Shown in pieces: positions 40,839-51,041 of a DNA stretch of 64,000 bases (its first letter is position 1; each line of letters starts with the position of its first letter). The stretch comes from SG8-32-3 sp964514055 (GTDB lineage: Archaea; Thermoproteota; Bathyarchaeia; Bathyarchaeales; Bathycorpusculaceae), in NCBI GenBank assembly GCA_964514055.1, contig CAZEPB010000002.1:62001-126000 (forward strand). The letters run 5' to 3'. The translations under genes were made by a program, and so were the position numbers. Under the pieces are notes generated by a model that saw only the letters and a program-made list of their open reading frames with translations, had not been told where the DNA came from and made no database searches.

Positions 40839-43562
40839 TTATCGCCATTTCCAGACTTTTCTGCCATAGAAAAACTCAGGCAAAATCAGAAAACCTGAAA
40901 ACGAGAACGGTAGAATAACCAACCAGTCTACAAGGTCCAGAGGCGCAGTTCCGAACAAGTAGAAGCCGGGTACGAGGTAAGAAGTGTAAGGTATAATTGC
41001 AGTCAATATCGCCGACACAAGTACTGCTACAAGCAAGAATTTGTTTGATGTGAACCCAACTTTGAACGCGTTGTGTTTTTCCGAACGGCAATTCCAAACT
41101 ATGACTAATTCTTGCAGAGTAGCCTGCACAAAAGCCATTGCCCGAGCCTCCTCGATAGGTCGCCCCAGCACATAGTACGATACAGCAAATACAAGTCCCG
41201 TGCCTATAAACTGCGTTATAAACGTAGCCAAAATCGACGCTATTCTCCCATGTAATATGCCTTCTTTTGGGTCGCGTGGAGGTCTATGCATAAGATCGCC
41301 TTCCGGCGGGTCCATGGTCAAGGCAAGGGCTGGACCTCCATCGGTGACCAAATTTAGCCATAGAATCATGCCCGCAGTGAGAGGCAGTTCCAATCCTAAA
41401 AGCGCAAAGCTGCCTATAACAAGCAACTCATCAAAGTTGGAACGTAACAGGAAGAAAGAGAACTTTCGAATATTATCGTAAATGCCTCGCCCACCCTCAA
41501 CGGCGTTAACTATCGTGGCGAAGTTATCATCCGCCAATACAATGTCCGCCGCTTCTCTTGTAACGTCTGTACCCGTTATCCCCATTGCAACGCCGATATC
41601 TGCTTGCTTAAGCGCGGGTGCATCGTTTACACCGTCACCTGTCATGGCAACTATTTCGCCCTTGCTTTTCAACGCCTTAACGATTCGAAGCTTGTGTTCA
41701 GGCGACACCCGCGCATACACCGAAACTTCCTCTACAACCCTTCCGAATTCCTCGTCACCCAAGTCGTCAAGCTCCACACCTGTAAGCACTTTGTCGCTGT
41801 GCAACATTCCCAGCTCTTTCGCTATAGCAACCGCAGTTAGTTTGTGATCTCCAGTTATCATTACGGTCTTTATGCCCGCTTCTCTGCATCTAGCGTTAGC
41901 TTCTTTTGCTTCAGCCCTCGGAGGATCAATCATGCCTGAAAGACCAAGAAATACCAGATTACTCTCAAAGTCTTCCTCATCACACTCTTCAATGAAGCCT
42001 TTAGGCAGGTCCTCATTATACGCCGCGCCGAGGACACGGAGAGCATCATTCGCCATTTGCTCATTTATCGCTAAAATTTCCTTTTTCTCTTCAGCCGTGA
42101 ACTTCTTAATTTTCCCATCTTTCAAGATGTGAGTGCTGCGCTCTATGATCATTTCGGGAGCGCCTTTTACGTAAGCAACAATCTTTCCTTCTGGCATTTT
42201 GTGAACGGTTGTCATGCGCTTCCTTTCCGAAGTGAAGGGCACTTCGTGAACGCGGGGATATGTTTCTTCCGCCTCTTTTTTTGTTATTCCCGCTTTGGCT
42301 GCTGCGACAATAAGCGCTCCTTCGGTGGTGTCTCCGATAACACGTTTGCCATCATAATGAGCGTTAGCATTCAACGTGTTAGCCCTCAACATCAATTCAA
42401 GTTCAGGATTTTCCTTCGGGCTGATTGGGGTGCCATCCACCAAAAACTCGCCTTTCGGTTCGTAGCCAGCCCCTGTCACATCAAAAATCTTATTGTTAAC
42501 GTAGATTTTGCGAACCGTCATTTCGCCCTTCGTCAAAGTTCCCGTCTTGTCTGAACAGATAACAGTCGTAGCACCCAAAGTTTCCGCGGAAGAAAGTCTC
42601 CTCAAAATCGCGTTGCGCCTAGCAAGTTCTCTAGCGCCAAGTGCAAGCGACACAGTCACAATTGCTGGCAAGCCTTCTGGAACCGCTGACACAGCAAGCG
42701 CAATTGACACTTCAAAAGCATCCAACACGCTAGCGATAATGCCACCTGACTCAACTACGCCTAGAATAAAGATTTCATACAACTCAAGCGCAAAAATTAC
42801 AGCAGTCAAAGCAACAATTATTATCCCAAGTTTTTTGGCAAAGCTCTCCAGTTTTTTCTTTAGAGGACTCTCCTCCGTCTCCATAGTCTGAACCAATTCG
42901 GCAATTTTCCCGAACTCCGTCTTCATTCCAGTAGCTGTTATTACAGCCTTGCCTCTGCCATAGGTCATATGGGTAGCCATGAAAACAGAGTTTTTTCTAT
43001 CCGCGATGGGGGCTTCCTCTTTAAGTACGCCCACGTCCTTTGTAACATCTGTCGACTCACCTGTCAAAACAGCTTCGTCAGCCTTCAAATCGACAGTTTC
43101 GATAAGCCTGCCATCCGCGGGAACACGGTCACCAGCTTCAAGAAGCACAATGTCGCCAGGCACGATTTTTCGGGCATCTATCATCGTCTCATCGCCGTTC
43201 CGAATAACGCGTGCTTTAGGAGCCGTTAACTTCTTCATGGCTTCCATGGCTTTTTCGGATCGATACTCCTGAATGAAACCGACAACGGAGTTAAGAATCA
43301 CGATGATGGCGATGGTAATAGCGTCAACCGTTTCGCCTATCAGAAAAGAAATTGCCGTGGCAATCAAAAGCATGATCACAAAGACATCTTTGAATTGGTT
43401 GAAAAAAATCTGGAGCGGAGTTACTCCTTTCTTTTCTTTAAGCTCATTGTACCCGAACTCTCCCAGCCTACGTTCCGCTTCTTCACGGCTCAACCCTTTT
43501 TGGTCAACCCGTAATTCGCTCAAGACCTGCTCAGATTTCTTGCTGTGCCAAGCGTCAGCCAT
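40839..43562 (-). CDS. P-type cation (Ca2+-type) ATPase
   Basis: A P2-type pump of 907 residues. PGDIVLLEAGDRVPAD and TGES mark the actuator domain, CSDKTGTLTKGEM carries the phosphorylated Asp, KGAPE binds nucleotide, and TGDGVNDAPALKQAD is the hinge. M4 has AVPEGLPAIVTV and M6 has NLVTDGGPALALTMDPPE, both typical of SERCA/PMR1 calcium pumps. M5 has a Glu in RSNFDELL where SERCA has its Ca2+ ligand. It would expel Ca2+ or a similar ion. ATG start is clear. It lies 72 bases upstream of satP on the same strand. Confidence 0.93.
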   Translation of the reverse strand: MADAWHSKKSEQVLSELRVDQKGLSREEAERRLGEFGYNELKEKKGVTPLQIFFNQFKDVFVIMLLIATAISFLIGETVDAITIAIIVILNSVVGFIQEYRSEKAMEAMKKLTAPKARVIRNGDETMIDARKIVPGDIVLLEAGDRVPADGRLIETVDLKADEAVLTGESTDVTKDVGVLKEEAPIADRKNSVFMATHMTYGRGKAVITATGMKTEFGKIAELVQTMETEESPLKKKLESFAKKLGIIIVALTAVIFALELYEIFILGVVESGGIIASVLDAFEVSIALAVSAVPEGLPAIVTVSLALGARELARRNAILRRLSSAETLGATTVICSDKTGTLTKGEMTVRKIYVNNKIFDVTGAGYEPKGEFLVDGTPISPKENPELELMLRANTLNANAHYDGKRVIGDTTEGALIVAAAKAGITKKEAEETYPRVHEVPFTSERKRMTTVHKMPEGKIVAYVKGAPEMIIERSTHILKDGKIKKFTAEEKKEILAINEQMANDALRVLGAAYNEDLPKGFIEECDEEDFESNLVFLGLSGMIDPPRAEAKEANARCREAGIKTVMITGDHKLTAVAIAKELGMLHSDKVLTGVELDDLGDEEFGRVVEEVSVYARVSPEHKLRIVKALKSKGEIVAMTGDGVNDAPALKQADIGVAMGITGTDVTREAADIVLADDNFATIVNAVEGGRGIYDNIRKFSFFLLRSNFDELLVIGSFALLGLELPLTAGMILWLNLVTDGGPALALTMDPPEGDLMHRPPRDPKEGILHGRIASILATFITQFIGTGLVFAVSYYVLGRPIEEARAMAFVQATLQELVIVWNCRSEKHNAFKVGFTSNKFLLVAVLVSAILTAIIPYTSYLVPGFYLFGTAPLDLVDWLVILPFSFSGFLILPEFFYGRKVWKWR

Positions 43563-43699
43563 AGCAACCGACCATTTTTCACCAGTTCAGTTTTTCTTAT
43601 ACTAAGATGTCGTTCTCTTCGGTTAGATGATACATTAGCTCCCTTATCATAAGAATAACCGTTATAATACTTTCCCTTTTGGCTTCAATAAAACAAAGG

Positions 43700-43722
43700 C
43701 TAATAAACAAGTTTATACAACT
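43700..43722 (+). promoter_or_regulatory. Promoter of the membrane pyrophosphatase
   Basis: AACAAGTTTATACAAC places a TTTATAC box about 65 bases before the hppA ATG. AAAGGAGAAGG lies six to eight bases before that ATG and is a strong ribosome-binding site. Confidence 0.45.
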
Positions 43723-43775
43723 TCCCACTTCAATTTAAAACGAAAATTGATGACTGAAAGGAGAAGGTTAAAAGA

Positions 43776-45872
43776 ATGCTTGAAACATTTGAACCATGGT
43801 TAATCGCACCAATAGCTTCGTTAATATCAATTCTAGTAGGCTTATACTTTTATCGTTACGTTGAAAAACAAGACAGCGGAACCGAAAGAATGCGGGAAAT
43901 CTCTGACGCTATCAGACTGGGCGCTCGCGCCTTCCTGAAAAGAGAATACACTGTGCTGTTTATGTTCGTCGGCGTCGTAGCTGTTCTGCTACTGATATTC
44001 CTGCCAGCTCCAATTTGGGCTGGTGACCCACTGAAAAACATTACGGTAGCATTGTCGTACATTTTTGGCTCTGTATTCTCTGCGTTAGCTGGATTCCTCG
44101 GCTTAACAATTGCGACCAAAGCAAACGCTAAGGTGGCAAACGGCGCAAAACAAGGCTTAAACAAAGCGTTTCCAGTCGGTTTCCGAGGCGGCGCAGTGAT
44201 GGGTTTCGCCGTTGTTGGAATCGGCTTGCTCGGCATAAGCATCGTCTACGCAATTGTTGGTCTGACTCCAGAGGAAGAAGTCCCAGCAATACTCGCGTAC
44301 AGTTTCGGTGCAAGCGCTCTAGCGCTCTTCGCCAAAGCAGGCGGCGGAATCTACACCAAAACCGCAGACATCAGCGCTGACCTCGTAGGCAAAGTGGAAC
44401 TTGACCTGCCTGAAGATGACCCGAGAAACCCTGCCGTTATAGCTGACAACGTAGGCGACAACGTGGGTGACGTGGCTGGAATGGGAGCGGACTTGTTTGA
44501 CTCTTACGTCGCAAGCATCGTGGCTGTGATGATACTTGGCGCGGCTCTTTCCATAGGCAGCAGCACGTTGTACATACAGATTCCACTGGTGTTCGCTGGT
44601 GTAGGCATATTCGCCTCGATTATCGGCTCTTTCACCGTGAGAGTCGGCAAGAAAGGTAACCCTGGATACGCGCTCAACATGGGCACGTACGTAACCTGCG
44701 CTATTTTCGGCGTTCTAACTGCAATAGCCACTTATTACCTTGGTTATCCTTGGGAAATCTGGGGCGCAGCTGTCATAGGATTAGTTGCAGGAGTCATAAT
44801 AGGTGTTACAACAGACTATTTCACATCAGAAGGCAAAGCGCCTGTGGCGAAAACAGCCGAAGCCTCAAAGAGCGGTCCCGCCATCAACATAATCACTGGT
44901 TTCTCCTATGGCCTTAGAAGCATAATTCTCCCCTTAATCGGAATTGGCATTGCGGCGGCAGTTTCGTACAAGTTACTGGAACCCTTAGGCGGCGTTTCTT
45001 ACGGCGTGTTCGGCATATCAATGGCTGCAGTTGGCATGCTTTCAATCGTTGGCTTAACGGTTTCCAACGATGCTTACGGTCCAATCGTTGACAACGCTAA
45101 AGGCGTAGCGGAGCAGTCTGGACTCAGCGAGGAAGTCATCGCTATCACAGATGAACTTGACGCTGCAGGAAACACGGCGAAGGCCATAACAAAAGGCTTT
45201 GCAATCGGAGCTGCCGGTTTAACGGTGATCTCGCTGCTGGCTGCTTTCCAGGAAATCGCTTCAAAAGCTGGACACGCTGCCGTTTTCGACATCATGCATC
45301 CACTCGTTTTGATGGGCGCGCTTATAGGCGTAGCTATTCCCGCCGTGTTTTCAGCAATGCTAATGTTAGGCGTAGGCAAAAACGCAGAAAGAATGATTGC
45401 TGAAATCAGAAGGCAATTCAAAGAAATTCCAGGTTTGCGCGAGGGTAAGCCGGGAGTGAAGCCTGATTACGCCAGTTGTGTAGACATTGCCACAGTGGGC
45501 GCCATTCGCGAGTTAATGCCCGCAAGCGTTTTCATAATTGTGGCTACGCTGGTCGTGGGCTTCGTTGGCGGAATCCAAGCGCTAGGCGGTTTCTTGGCAG
45601 GCGCAATACTGTCGAGTTTGCTGTTGGCGCTGCTTATGTCAAACGCTGGTGGCTTATGGGACAACGCTAAAAAACTTATTGAAACTGGCGTTCACGGCGG
45701 AAAAGGTTCTGAAGCGCACAAGGCAGCTGTGGTTGGCGACACGGTCGGTGACCCCTTCAAAGATACGGCTGGGCCATCTTTGAACACGATGATTACGGTG
45801 ATGTCGCTTGTGGCTTCGTTGTTTGCCGCGCTGATTGTCCAGTATAATCTACTGGGCATGTTAGGCCTATAG
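43776..45872 (+). CDS. hppA: K+-independent H+-translocating membrane pyrophosphatase
   Basis: It couples PPi hydrolysis to proton export. The catalytic loops are complete: DISADLVGKVELDLPEDDPRN, then NVGDNVGDVAGMGADLFDSY, and later DNAKGVAEQSG and GDTVGDPFKDTAGPS. About 16 transmembrane helices in 698 residues match the family. The GNTAKAITKGFAIG segment has Lys followed three residues later by Thr, the KxxT signature of K+-independent enzymes. PPi from AcsA and tRNA synthetases would be its fuel. ATG has a strong ribosome-binding site. Confidence 0.96.
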   Translation: MLETFEPWLIAPIASLISILVGLYFYRYVEKQDSGTERMREISDAIRLGARAFLKREYTVLFMFVGVVAVLLLIFLPAPIWAGDPLKNITVALSYIFGSVFSALAGFLGLTIATKANAKVANGAKQGLNKAFPVGFRGGAVMGFAVVGIGLLGISIVYAIVGLTPEEEVPAILAYSFGASALALFAKAGGGIYTKTADISADLVGKVELDLPEDDPRNPAVIADNVGDNVGDVAGMGADLFDSYVASIVAVMILGAALSIGSSTLYIQIPLVFAGVGIFASIIGSFTVRVGKKGNPGYALNMGTYVTCAIFGVLTAIATYYLGYPWEIWGAAVIGLVAGVIIGVTTDYFTSEGKAPVAKTAEASKSGPAINIITGFSYGLRSIILPLIGIGIAAAVSYKLLEPLGGVSYGVFGISMAAVGMLSIVGLTVSNDAYGPIVDNAKGVAEQSGLSEEVIAITDELDAAGNTAKAITKGFAIGAAGLTVISLLAAFQEIASKAGHAAVFDIMHPLVLMGALIGVAIPAVFSAMLMLGVGKNAERMIAEIRRQFKEIPGLREGKPGVKPDYASCVDIATVGAIRELMPASVFIIVATLVVGFVGGIQALGGFLAGAILSSLLLALLMSNAGGLWDNAKKLIETGVHGGKGSEAHKAAVVGDTVGDPFKDTAGPSLNTMITVMSLVASLFAALIVQYNLLGMLGL

Positions 45873-46026
45873 CCTTCAACTATTTCCCTTTTTGTTTCAC
45901 AAATGTTTGGATAACTACGTTTACGCTAACACATAACATCAAAGCAAAACAAGGTTTTCTGAAAAAAGAAAAGCCTTATCAACTTTCGAAAACGATTTTC
46001 AAAGTAGAAACCACAATAATCAGGAA

Positions 46027-47025
46027 GTGGGCAAAATCAAAGTTTTGCTGCTGTCTGAACAAGAAATCGTCGAATTGTTGTCAATCGAAGAAGTCATGGA
46101 GGCTGTTGAGAACGTCTTCAGAGAAAAAGCGTTAGGCTATGCTCAGATGCCTCCGAAGGTTTATCTAAACTTTCCGAAGTACAACGGCGACGTGAGAGCC
46201 ATGCCCGCTTACCTTGAGAGGCTGGACGTAGCATCGGTTAAAATCGTGAATTCTCATCCTGAAAACCCCGAGAGGTTTGACATGCCCACGGTCTCGGGAA
46301 CAGTGCTTCTTTTGGACCCGAGGAACGGCGCGTTGCTTTCGGTAATGGGAGGAAACAACATAACAGCCATGCGAACAGCCGCCGCTGGAGGCTTAGCAGC
46401 CAAATACCTTGCAAGAAGAAACTCCAAAACTGCTAGTTTCGTCGGTGCAGGAGTCCAAGCTAGAGCGCAACTGCTGGCGCTTTTAGCTGTGTTTCCGAAT
46501 CTTGAGGAAATCAGAGTCTGTGAGGTATTACCCAAAGCGGCAGAATCTTTCGCTTCTGAAGCAAAAGACAAAGCGCCTCAAAGCAGAATTGTAGTGGTTG
46601 GGAATGAGGCGGAAGCCGTTCACGAAGCCGACATAGTCGTCACTACAACGCCTTCAAAGAAACCGTTGGTTTTTGAGCCATGGGTTTCTGAAGGAACCCA
46701 TTTCAACTGCATAGGCGCTGACGCCCCGCTCAAAGAGGAATTAGACCCAGCAATCCTGAAGAGAGCGAAAATAGTGGTGGATGACTGGGAACAAGCCGCC
46801 CACAGCGGAGAAATAAACGTTCCCTTATCGAAGGGCATCTTATCCGAGAAGGATGTGTGGGCTGAACTGGGAGATATCATAGTCGGAACCAAGCAGGCTA
46901 GAACCTCAAATAAGGAGATCACAATATTCGATTCAACAGGTTTAGCTATTCAAGATGCTGCAACAGTTGAATTAGTTTACAAAAAAGCGTTATCCAGAAA
47001 AACTGGTTGCTTCATAAACATCTAA
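46027..47025 (+). CDS. Ornithine cyclodeaminase / archaeal alanine dehydrogenase family protein
   Basis: A mu-crystallin-type NAD(P)-dependent enzyme that acts on an amino acid, either cyclising ornithine to proline or interconverting alanine and pyruvate. The N-terminal MPPKVYLNFPKYNGDVRAMPAYL and the dinucleotide motif FVGAGVQARAQL (about 138-149) are typical, as are RTAAAGGLAAKYLA and DDWEQAAHSGEIN. The sequence cannot separate the two activities. GTG start at 46027. It stands alone between hppA and a small membrane gene. Confidence 0.88.
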   Translation: MGKIKVLLLSEQEIVELLSIEEVMEAVENVFREKALGYAQMPPKVYLNFPKYNGDVRAMPAYLERLDVASVKIVNSHPENPERFDMPTVSGTVLLLDPRNGALLSVMGGNNITAMRTAAAGGLAAKYLARRNSKTASFVGAGVQARAQLLALLAVFPNLEEIRVCEVLPKAAESFASEAKDKAPQSRIVVVGNEAEAVHEADIVVTTTPSKKPLVFEPWVSEGTHFNCIGADAPLKEELDPAILKRAKIVVDDWEQAAHSGEINVPLSKGILSEKDVWAELGDIIVGTKQARTSNKEITIFDSTGLAIQDAATVELVYKKALSRKTGCFINI

Positions 47026-47088
47026 GCCTCCCGCCCTCAAGCAGAGAGACTATCATGGGAGTGAACGAGGGGGTAAGACATTTAAGAA

Positions 47089-47295
47089 ATGTTTTATTCT
47101 CACTTGTTTGGAGGAAATTATGCAACGGGGCAGTTCGCGATTGTTGGAATCTTGCTAATTTTGATAGATTTCATTCCTCTTGCTTTGGGTTTGGTTCTAT
47201 CTAAGGGTGACTTTCAATCTAAGTTCGTCAAAATAGCAGTTCCAATATGGCTCATAATGTTGGTTCTCGGCATCATTTTGATTATGATCCCATAA
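47089..47295 (+). CDS. Small two-helix membrane protein
   Basis: 68 residues with two predicted membrane helices (about 15-38 and 48-67) joined by a charged loop LSKGDFQSKFVK. ATG at 47089 has GGGGGTAA about 15 bases upstream. It may be a minor envelope protein. No family recognised. Confidence 0.6.
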   Translation: MFYSHLFGGNYATGQFAIVGILLILIDFIPLALGLVLSKGDFQSKFVKIAVPIWLIMLVLGIILIMIP

Positions 47296-47339
47296 TCACA
47301 CATAGTAGCTTATTGAGATTAAGGTTTAATGCAAGAAAG

Positions 47340-48305
47340 CTATTTCCGTTTTTTACGCTTTTGCAGCTTACGGAGTTTTTTCGTCGACTTTTCCTGAGAC
47401 TTCGTTTTCCTTAACGCCAGCAAGGTAATACTTAACCCAAGAATGACTATTACAATTATTATCGCGTAGATTGCTTCTGGCGCTAGAACGTCAGGGTTTT
47501 CATCAGTTGGTGATGGAGTGCTATCCGAAGGAGGAGTGGTAGTAGACGGAGGGGTAGGTGTAGGGAGCGTGGGTGCGGTCCCTGTGAGAATTGGTTCTTC
47601 AACCTGTATCAGCAGCGAGTAGTGGTCGATTTTTAGGTTTGAAGGCACTATCGATTGATTCAGGTCGAACGCGCCAACTTTGAATGAGGCAGTGCTGGAA
47701 GGGCTTAGAGAGGCGGGAGTTAGGGCGTCTGTGTAGCCCATCGCGATCGTAGTGCCTGTGGCGTTGTAGAATGTTCCTACCACATAGATGTTTGTAGCCG
47801 TTTGAGTGCCTGCATTTTGAACGGTGCCGGTGACCCAATAGACGCCTTCCGCGTCAGTACCTCCTGAACTGCTTGTGACTGGTAAGTCTGGATACTGATA
47901 GCTACTTGTTGGGTCTGCCGCCTCAACTGTGAAATCTACGCGGTCGATGCCAAGCGAAAGCCAACTCAGGTCGCCAGTAACGCTAACCGAGGGAGGAAAC
48001 TCCATGTAAAAGGGGGCTTTTTGCTGAGGGAGTAAGTACTGCCCATAAACAGTGGTGGGGTAGGAATATGATACAGCCTCTCCGTCCAGGGTGTAGATTA
48101 CTCCACTTAAAACAACAGAGTCTATTGTGTTGGGACCCACGTTTTGCACTTCACCGACCACATCTAAATAGCCAATTGAGTCAACGTACCAGCCGTAACT
48201 CAGAACTTTGATGTTCTCTGGTTGACTGGAAACCTGTGGAACTAAAGTCAAACCCAACGACACCAAGGTCAAGAACACACATAAGAAAACAATGCTCTTC
48301 CTCAA
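47340..48305 (-). CDS. Secreted, membrane-anchored FxLYD-type surface protein
   Basis: An N-terminal signal peptide (KSIVFLCVFLTLVSLGLTLV) is followed by two beta-sandwich repeats of FxLYD type (YLDVVGEVQNVGPNTIDSVV; YWVTGTVQNAGTQTATNIYV). Then comes a Thr/Pro/Ser linker (about 240-272), a membrane helix (about 278-300) and a very basic cytoplasmic tail. This is a typical archaeal surface protein displayed through a C-terminal anchor. Ligand unknown. ATG at 48305. Confidence 0.78.
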   Translation of the reverse strand: MRKSIVFLCVFLTLVSLGLTLVPQVSSQPENIKVLSYGWYVDSIGYLDVVGEVQNVGPNTIDSVVLSGVIYTLDGEAVSYSYPTTVYGQYLLPQQKAPFYMEFPPSVSVTGDLSWLSLGIDRVDFTVEAADPTSSYQYPDLPVTSSSGGTDAEGVYWVTGTVQNAGTQTATNIYVVGTFYNATGTTIAMGYTDALTPASLSPSSTASFKVGAFDLNQSIVPSNLKIDHYSLLIQVEEPILTGTAPTLPTPTPPSTTTPPSDSTPSPTDENPDVLAPEAIYAIIIVIVILGLSITLLALRKTKSQEKSTKKLRKLQKRKKRK

Positions 48306-48439
48306 ACCTTCCTCAGTTCCCCTCGTGCCATATGGACATTACCAAAACAACGGTGTACTATAAAACAGTTTTTCAAAAATAGAGCCAAACATGTTTTGAT
48401 GACGATGATTAGGAATTGGTTCCAAACCCCAACTTTAGT

Positions 48440-48685
48440 TTAGCATTTACCTATCTTTTCTAGATAGACCAGAAACTCTCTCAACTCTTCTTTATCCATA
48501 TTAACCAGCGAACTGCGTTCCGTTTTAATGTATTTGCGAAGGGAATCCAAGCATTCGGCAGCCTTTGCGTTTCGCTTGACGGTTTGCACTTGATCACGTT
48601 CTATTTTTATTCTGTAAAGTGTTGCCAGAAAAGTTGCAAAAACAACCAGAGTGTTACTAACTATGACTATGAGTTCTAAACTCAT
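48440..48685 (-). CDS. Small membrane protein with cytoplasmic helix
   Basis: 81 residues from ATG at 48685, with GAGGAGG seven bases upstream; a TTG three bases earlier is less likely. One N-terminal membrane helix (LELIVIVSNTLVVFATFLATL) is followed by a charged helical tail ending EFLVYLEKIGKC. No family recognised. Confidence 0.6.
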   Translation of the reverse strand: MSLELIVIVSNTLVVFATFLATLYRIKIERDQVQTVKRNAKAAECLDSLRKYIKTERSSLVNMDKEELREFLVYLEKIGKC

Positions 48686-48838
48686 CAAATTACCTCCTCA
48701 TTTTACGCCAGTTTCAGGTTGTAACCTTTTTAGTCTACGGAACTAAATAAAACCTAACCCAAAACGCTACATTAACAGGAAAAATATCTAAAAATTTATG
48801 TGCAGATTCATACGAATAAGCAACGAAGAAGTGCCTAC

Positions 48839-50272
48839 ATGAAGGTCTCGTTTATCAGCACAAGTCCCAACGAAGGCATTGATGAGCGGGAAGGAAGAAA
48901 ATCCATTACCGCGTTTCCGCCCTTGAGCATACTATATTTAGCGGCGGCTCTTGAAGAAATGGATGTTGAAGTCTCAGTTTTAGACCAACCCGCGTTAGGA
49001 TTAACGGTGGAAGAAACCGTGCGGTGGGTGGAAAAAGAGAATCCTGATGTTCTTGGCTTTTCCACACTCACAAGCTCAGGCCAGACCGCGGCGCTGATAA
49101 GTAACAAAGTGAAAGAAAAAAACCCAAACGTCACTACGGTTTTCGGCAACCATCACGCCACATTCAACGCGGAACGAATCCTCAAGAAATACACGTCCGT
49201 TGACGTAGTTGCCCGAGGAGAAGGCGAACGAACAATTGCTGAATTAGTAAACTGTCTGAAAAACGGAGAAGACCTAAAAGAAGTTCGGGGAATCAACTTC
49301 AGAAACAAAGGAAAAATAGTTGCAACCCCTGATCAACATTTAATTGGGGATTTAGATGCCCTGCCTTTCCCAGACCGCAAACTGATTGACGTAGACTATC
49401 ACTGCGTAATCGCAGGAGCAAACATCGCGCCCAAAAAATTCACAAGCATAGTCACCTCTCGAGGCTGCGTTTTCGACTGCCGATTTTGCAGCTGCACGGA
49501 AATTGCTAAGAACAGGTGGCGACCCAGATCAGCCAAAAACACTGTGGAGGAACTGCAGTTTTTAGCCAGCGAAGGCTACAAGCAGATTATCTTCGTGGAT
49601 GACGCCTTCACCATGAACCCGAAAAGAGTGATAGAGATCTGCAGGGGCATAAGAAAAGAGAAACTCGATTTAGAGTGGATATGTGAAGGAAGAGTCGACA
49701 TATGCTCCTACGACATGCTGCATGAAATGGTGCTGGCAGGCTGCAAAGTTCTTTATTTGGGCATCGAAAGCGCCAACCAGCGAATTCTGGACTACTACAA
49801 CAAGAAGATTACCCCTGAGCAGTCAGAAACCGCCGTGAGGACAGCCAAAAAAGCTGGAGTGGACGTTGTCGCAGGGTCTTTCATAATTGGCGCTCCAGAT
49901 GAGACTCGAGAAGAAATGTGGAATACTGTGAAATTTGCGCAGCGGGTTCCCATAGACATTCCACAATTCAATATACTTGGCGCTCACCCAGGAAACGACA
50001 TTTGGAACGAGTTTGTAGCTAAAGGCTTTCTGGACCCAGAGAAATGGTGGGAGAAGGGCGTTGCCGTATCTGAAGTATACCCTTATGCTAAAGTTTCTCG
50101 TGACGAAATAATGCAGATAATGCACGACGCCTTTTTCCAGCATGTATATCGTCCAAGCTTTCTAGTGAAACAGGTTGTGAAAACGTTGGGAAGCCTGTAT
50201 CGCATTAACGTTGTTATGAGTAACCTGAGCAGAATCGGCGAAATCCGAGAGGCAGCCAACAGCGTAGCCTGA
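48839..50272 (+). CDS. B12-binding-domain radical SAM protein
   Basis: An N-terminal cobalamin-binding-like Rossmann domain (AALEEMDVEVSVLDQPALG; PDVLGFSTLTSSGQTAAL; VVARGEGERTIAEL) is followed by a radical SAM domain with the cluster motif CVFDCRFC (CxxxCxxC) in SRGCVFDCRFCSC. The GxIESANQRIL and GSFIIGAPDETREE segments are usual in this group, which includes methyltransferases and lipid- or cofactor-modifying enzymes. Substrate unknown. ATG at 48839 matches the family's usual start KVSFIST; a GTG at 48800 is less likely. It is followed by the flavin reductase gene. Confidence 0.85.
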   Translation: MKVSFISTSPNEGIDEREGRKSITAFPPLSILYLAAALEEMDVEVSVLDQPALGLTVEETVRWVEKENPDVLGFSTLTSSGQTAALISNKVKEKNPNVTTVFGNHHATFNAERILKKYTSVDVVARGEGERTIAELVNCLKNGEDLKEVRGINFRNKGKIVATPDQHLIGDLDALPFPDRKLIDVDYHCVIAGANIAPKKFTSIVTSRGCVFDCRFCSCTEIAKNRWRPRSAKNTVEELQFLASEGYKQIIFVDDAFTMNPKRVIEICRGIRKEKLDLEWICEGRVDICSYDMLHEMVLAGCKVLYLGIESANQRILDYYNKKITPEQSETAVRTAKKAGVDVVAGSFIIGAPDETREEMWNTVKFAQRVPIDIPQFNILGAHPGNDIWNEFVAKGFLDPEKWWEKGVAVSEVYPYAKVSRDEIMQIMHDAFFQHVYRPSFLVKQVVKTLGSLYRINVVMSNLSRIGEIREAANSVA

Positions 50273-50352
50273 CCAGTTAAATTACAACAAGATTTTATAG
50301 GGAGCGTTCGTAACAACTACATTGAGGGATTTTTACGAAGTTTGAAACTTAC

Positions 50353-51039
50353 GTGAAGGAAATTATATCGCGCACCCACAACGTAACCAGCTTTAGGTTT
50401 CCAAGACCCGCCGAGTTAAATTACAAGCCTGGGCAGTTCTTTTTCGTCACGATAAAGGCTCAGGATGGAAAAGAGTTAAGCAAACACTTCAGCTTATCCA
50501 GCAGCCCAACAGAAAAAACGCACATAGAATTCACCAAGAAACTTTCAGACAGCGACTTCTCCGCCGCTCTGAAAGCGCTTAAGGAAGGCGACTGGGCAAG
50601 AATAGATGCGCCGTACGGAAAATTCACTTTCGAGGGCGAACACGAAAAAATAGGCTTGCTTGGAGGAGGCATCGGGATAACCCCTTTTATCAGCATATGC
50701 AAATACTGCACCGACAAGCGCTTAGACACCAAGGTCACGTTGCTCTACGGAAACCGCACTGAAAACGACATCGCGTTCAGAAAGCAACTAGAAGCAATGC
50801 AGAAACAAAATAAAAATCTAAAATTGGTGTTTACACTCAACGAAGCCAGCAGCGGATGGAAAGGCGCCACAGGATTCATCACGGCGGACATGATAAAAAA
50901 GGAAATACCTGACTTCAAGGAAACGATGTTTTACACTTGTGGTCCTCCAGCCATGGTGGAGATAATGGGAAAGCTTGCCGAACAACTAGGCTTGCCAAAG
51001 ACGCAGCTGAAGCGCGAGTACTTCACAGGCTACACATAA
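50353..51039 (+). CDS. FAD/NAD(P)-binding ferredoxin reductase-type oxidoreductase
   Basis: A flavin-type electron-transfer subunit. The FAD motif is SKHFSLSSSP (R-x-x-S-like), the NAD motif LLGGGIGITPFISI, and the C-terminal MFYTCGPPAMVE with Cys is complete. At 228 residues it lacks a fused iron-sulphur domain, so it should work with a ferredoxin or larger partner. GTG at 50353 is the first standard start, yet the in-frame codons before it (K-F-E-T-Y) look like the family's normal N terminus. Redox partner unknown; the radical SAM gene upstream needs electrons, which suggests a link. Confidence 0.85.
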   Translation: MKEIISRTHNVTSFRFPRPAELNYKPGQFFFVTIKAQDGKELSKHFSLSSSPTEKTHIEFTKKLSDSDFSAALKALKEGDWARIDAPYGKFTFEGEHEKIGLLGGGIGITPFISICKYCTDKRLDTKVTLLYGNRTENDIAFRKQLEAMQKQNKNLKLVFTLNEASSGWKGATGFITADMIKKEIPDFKETMFYTCGPPAMVEIMGKLAEQLGLPKTQLKREYFTGYT

Positions 51040-51041
51040 GT

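Noticed and set aside
40838..43605. Several plus-strand ORFs of 80-140 codons opposite the P-type ATPase
   Set aside because: Shadow frames of a strongly conserved gene.
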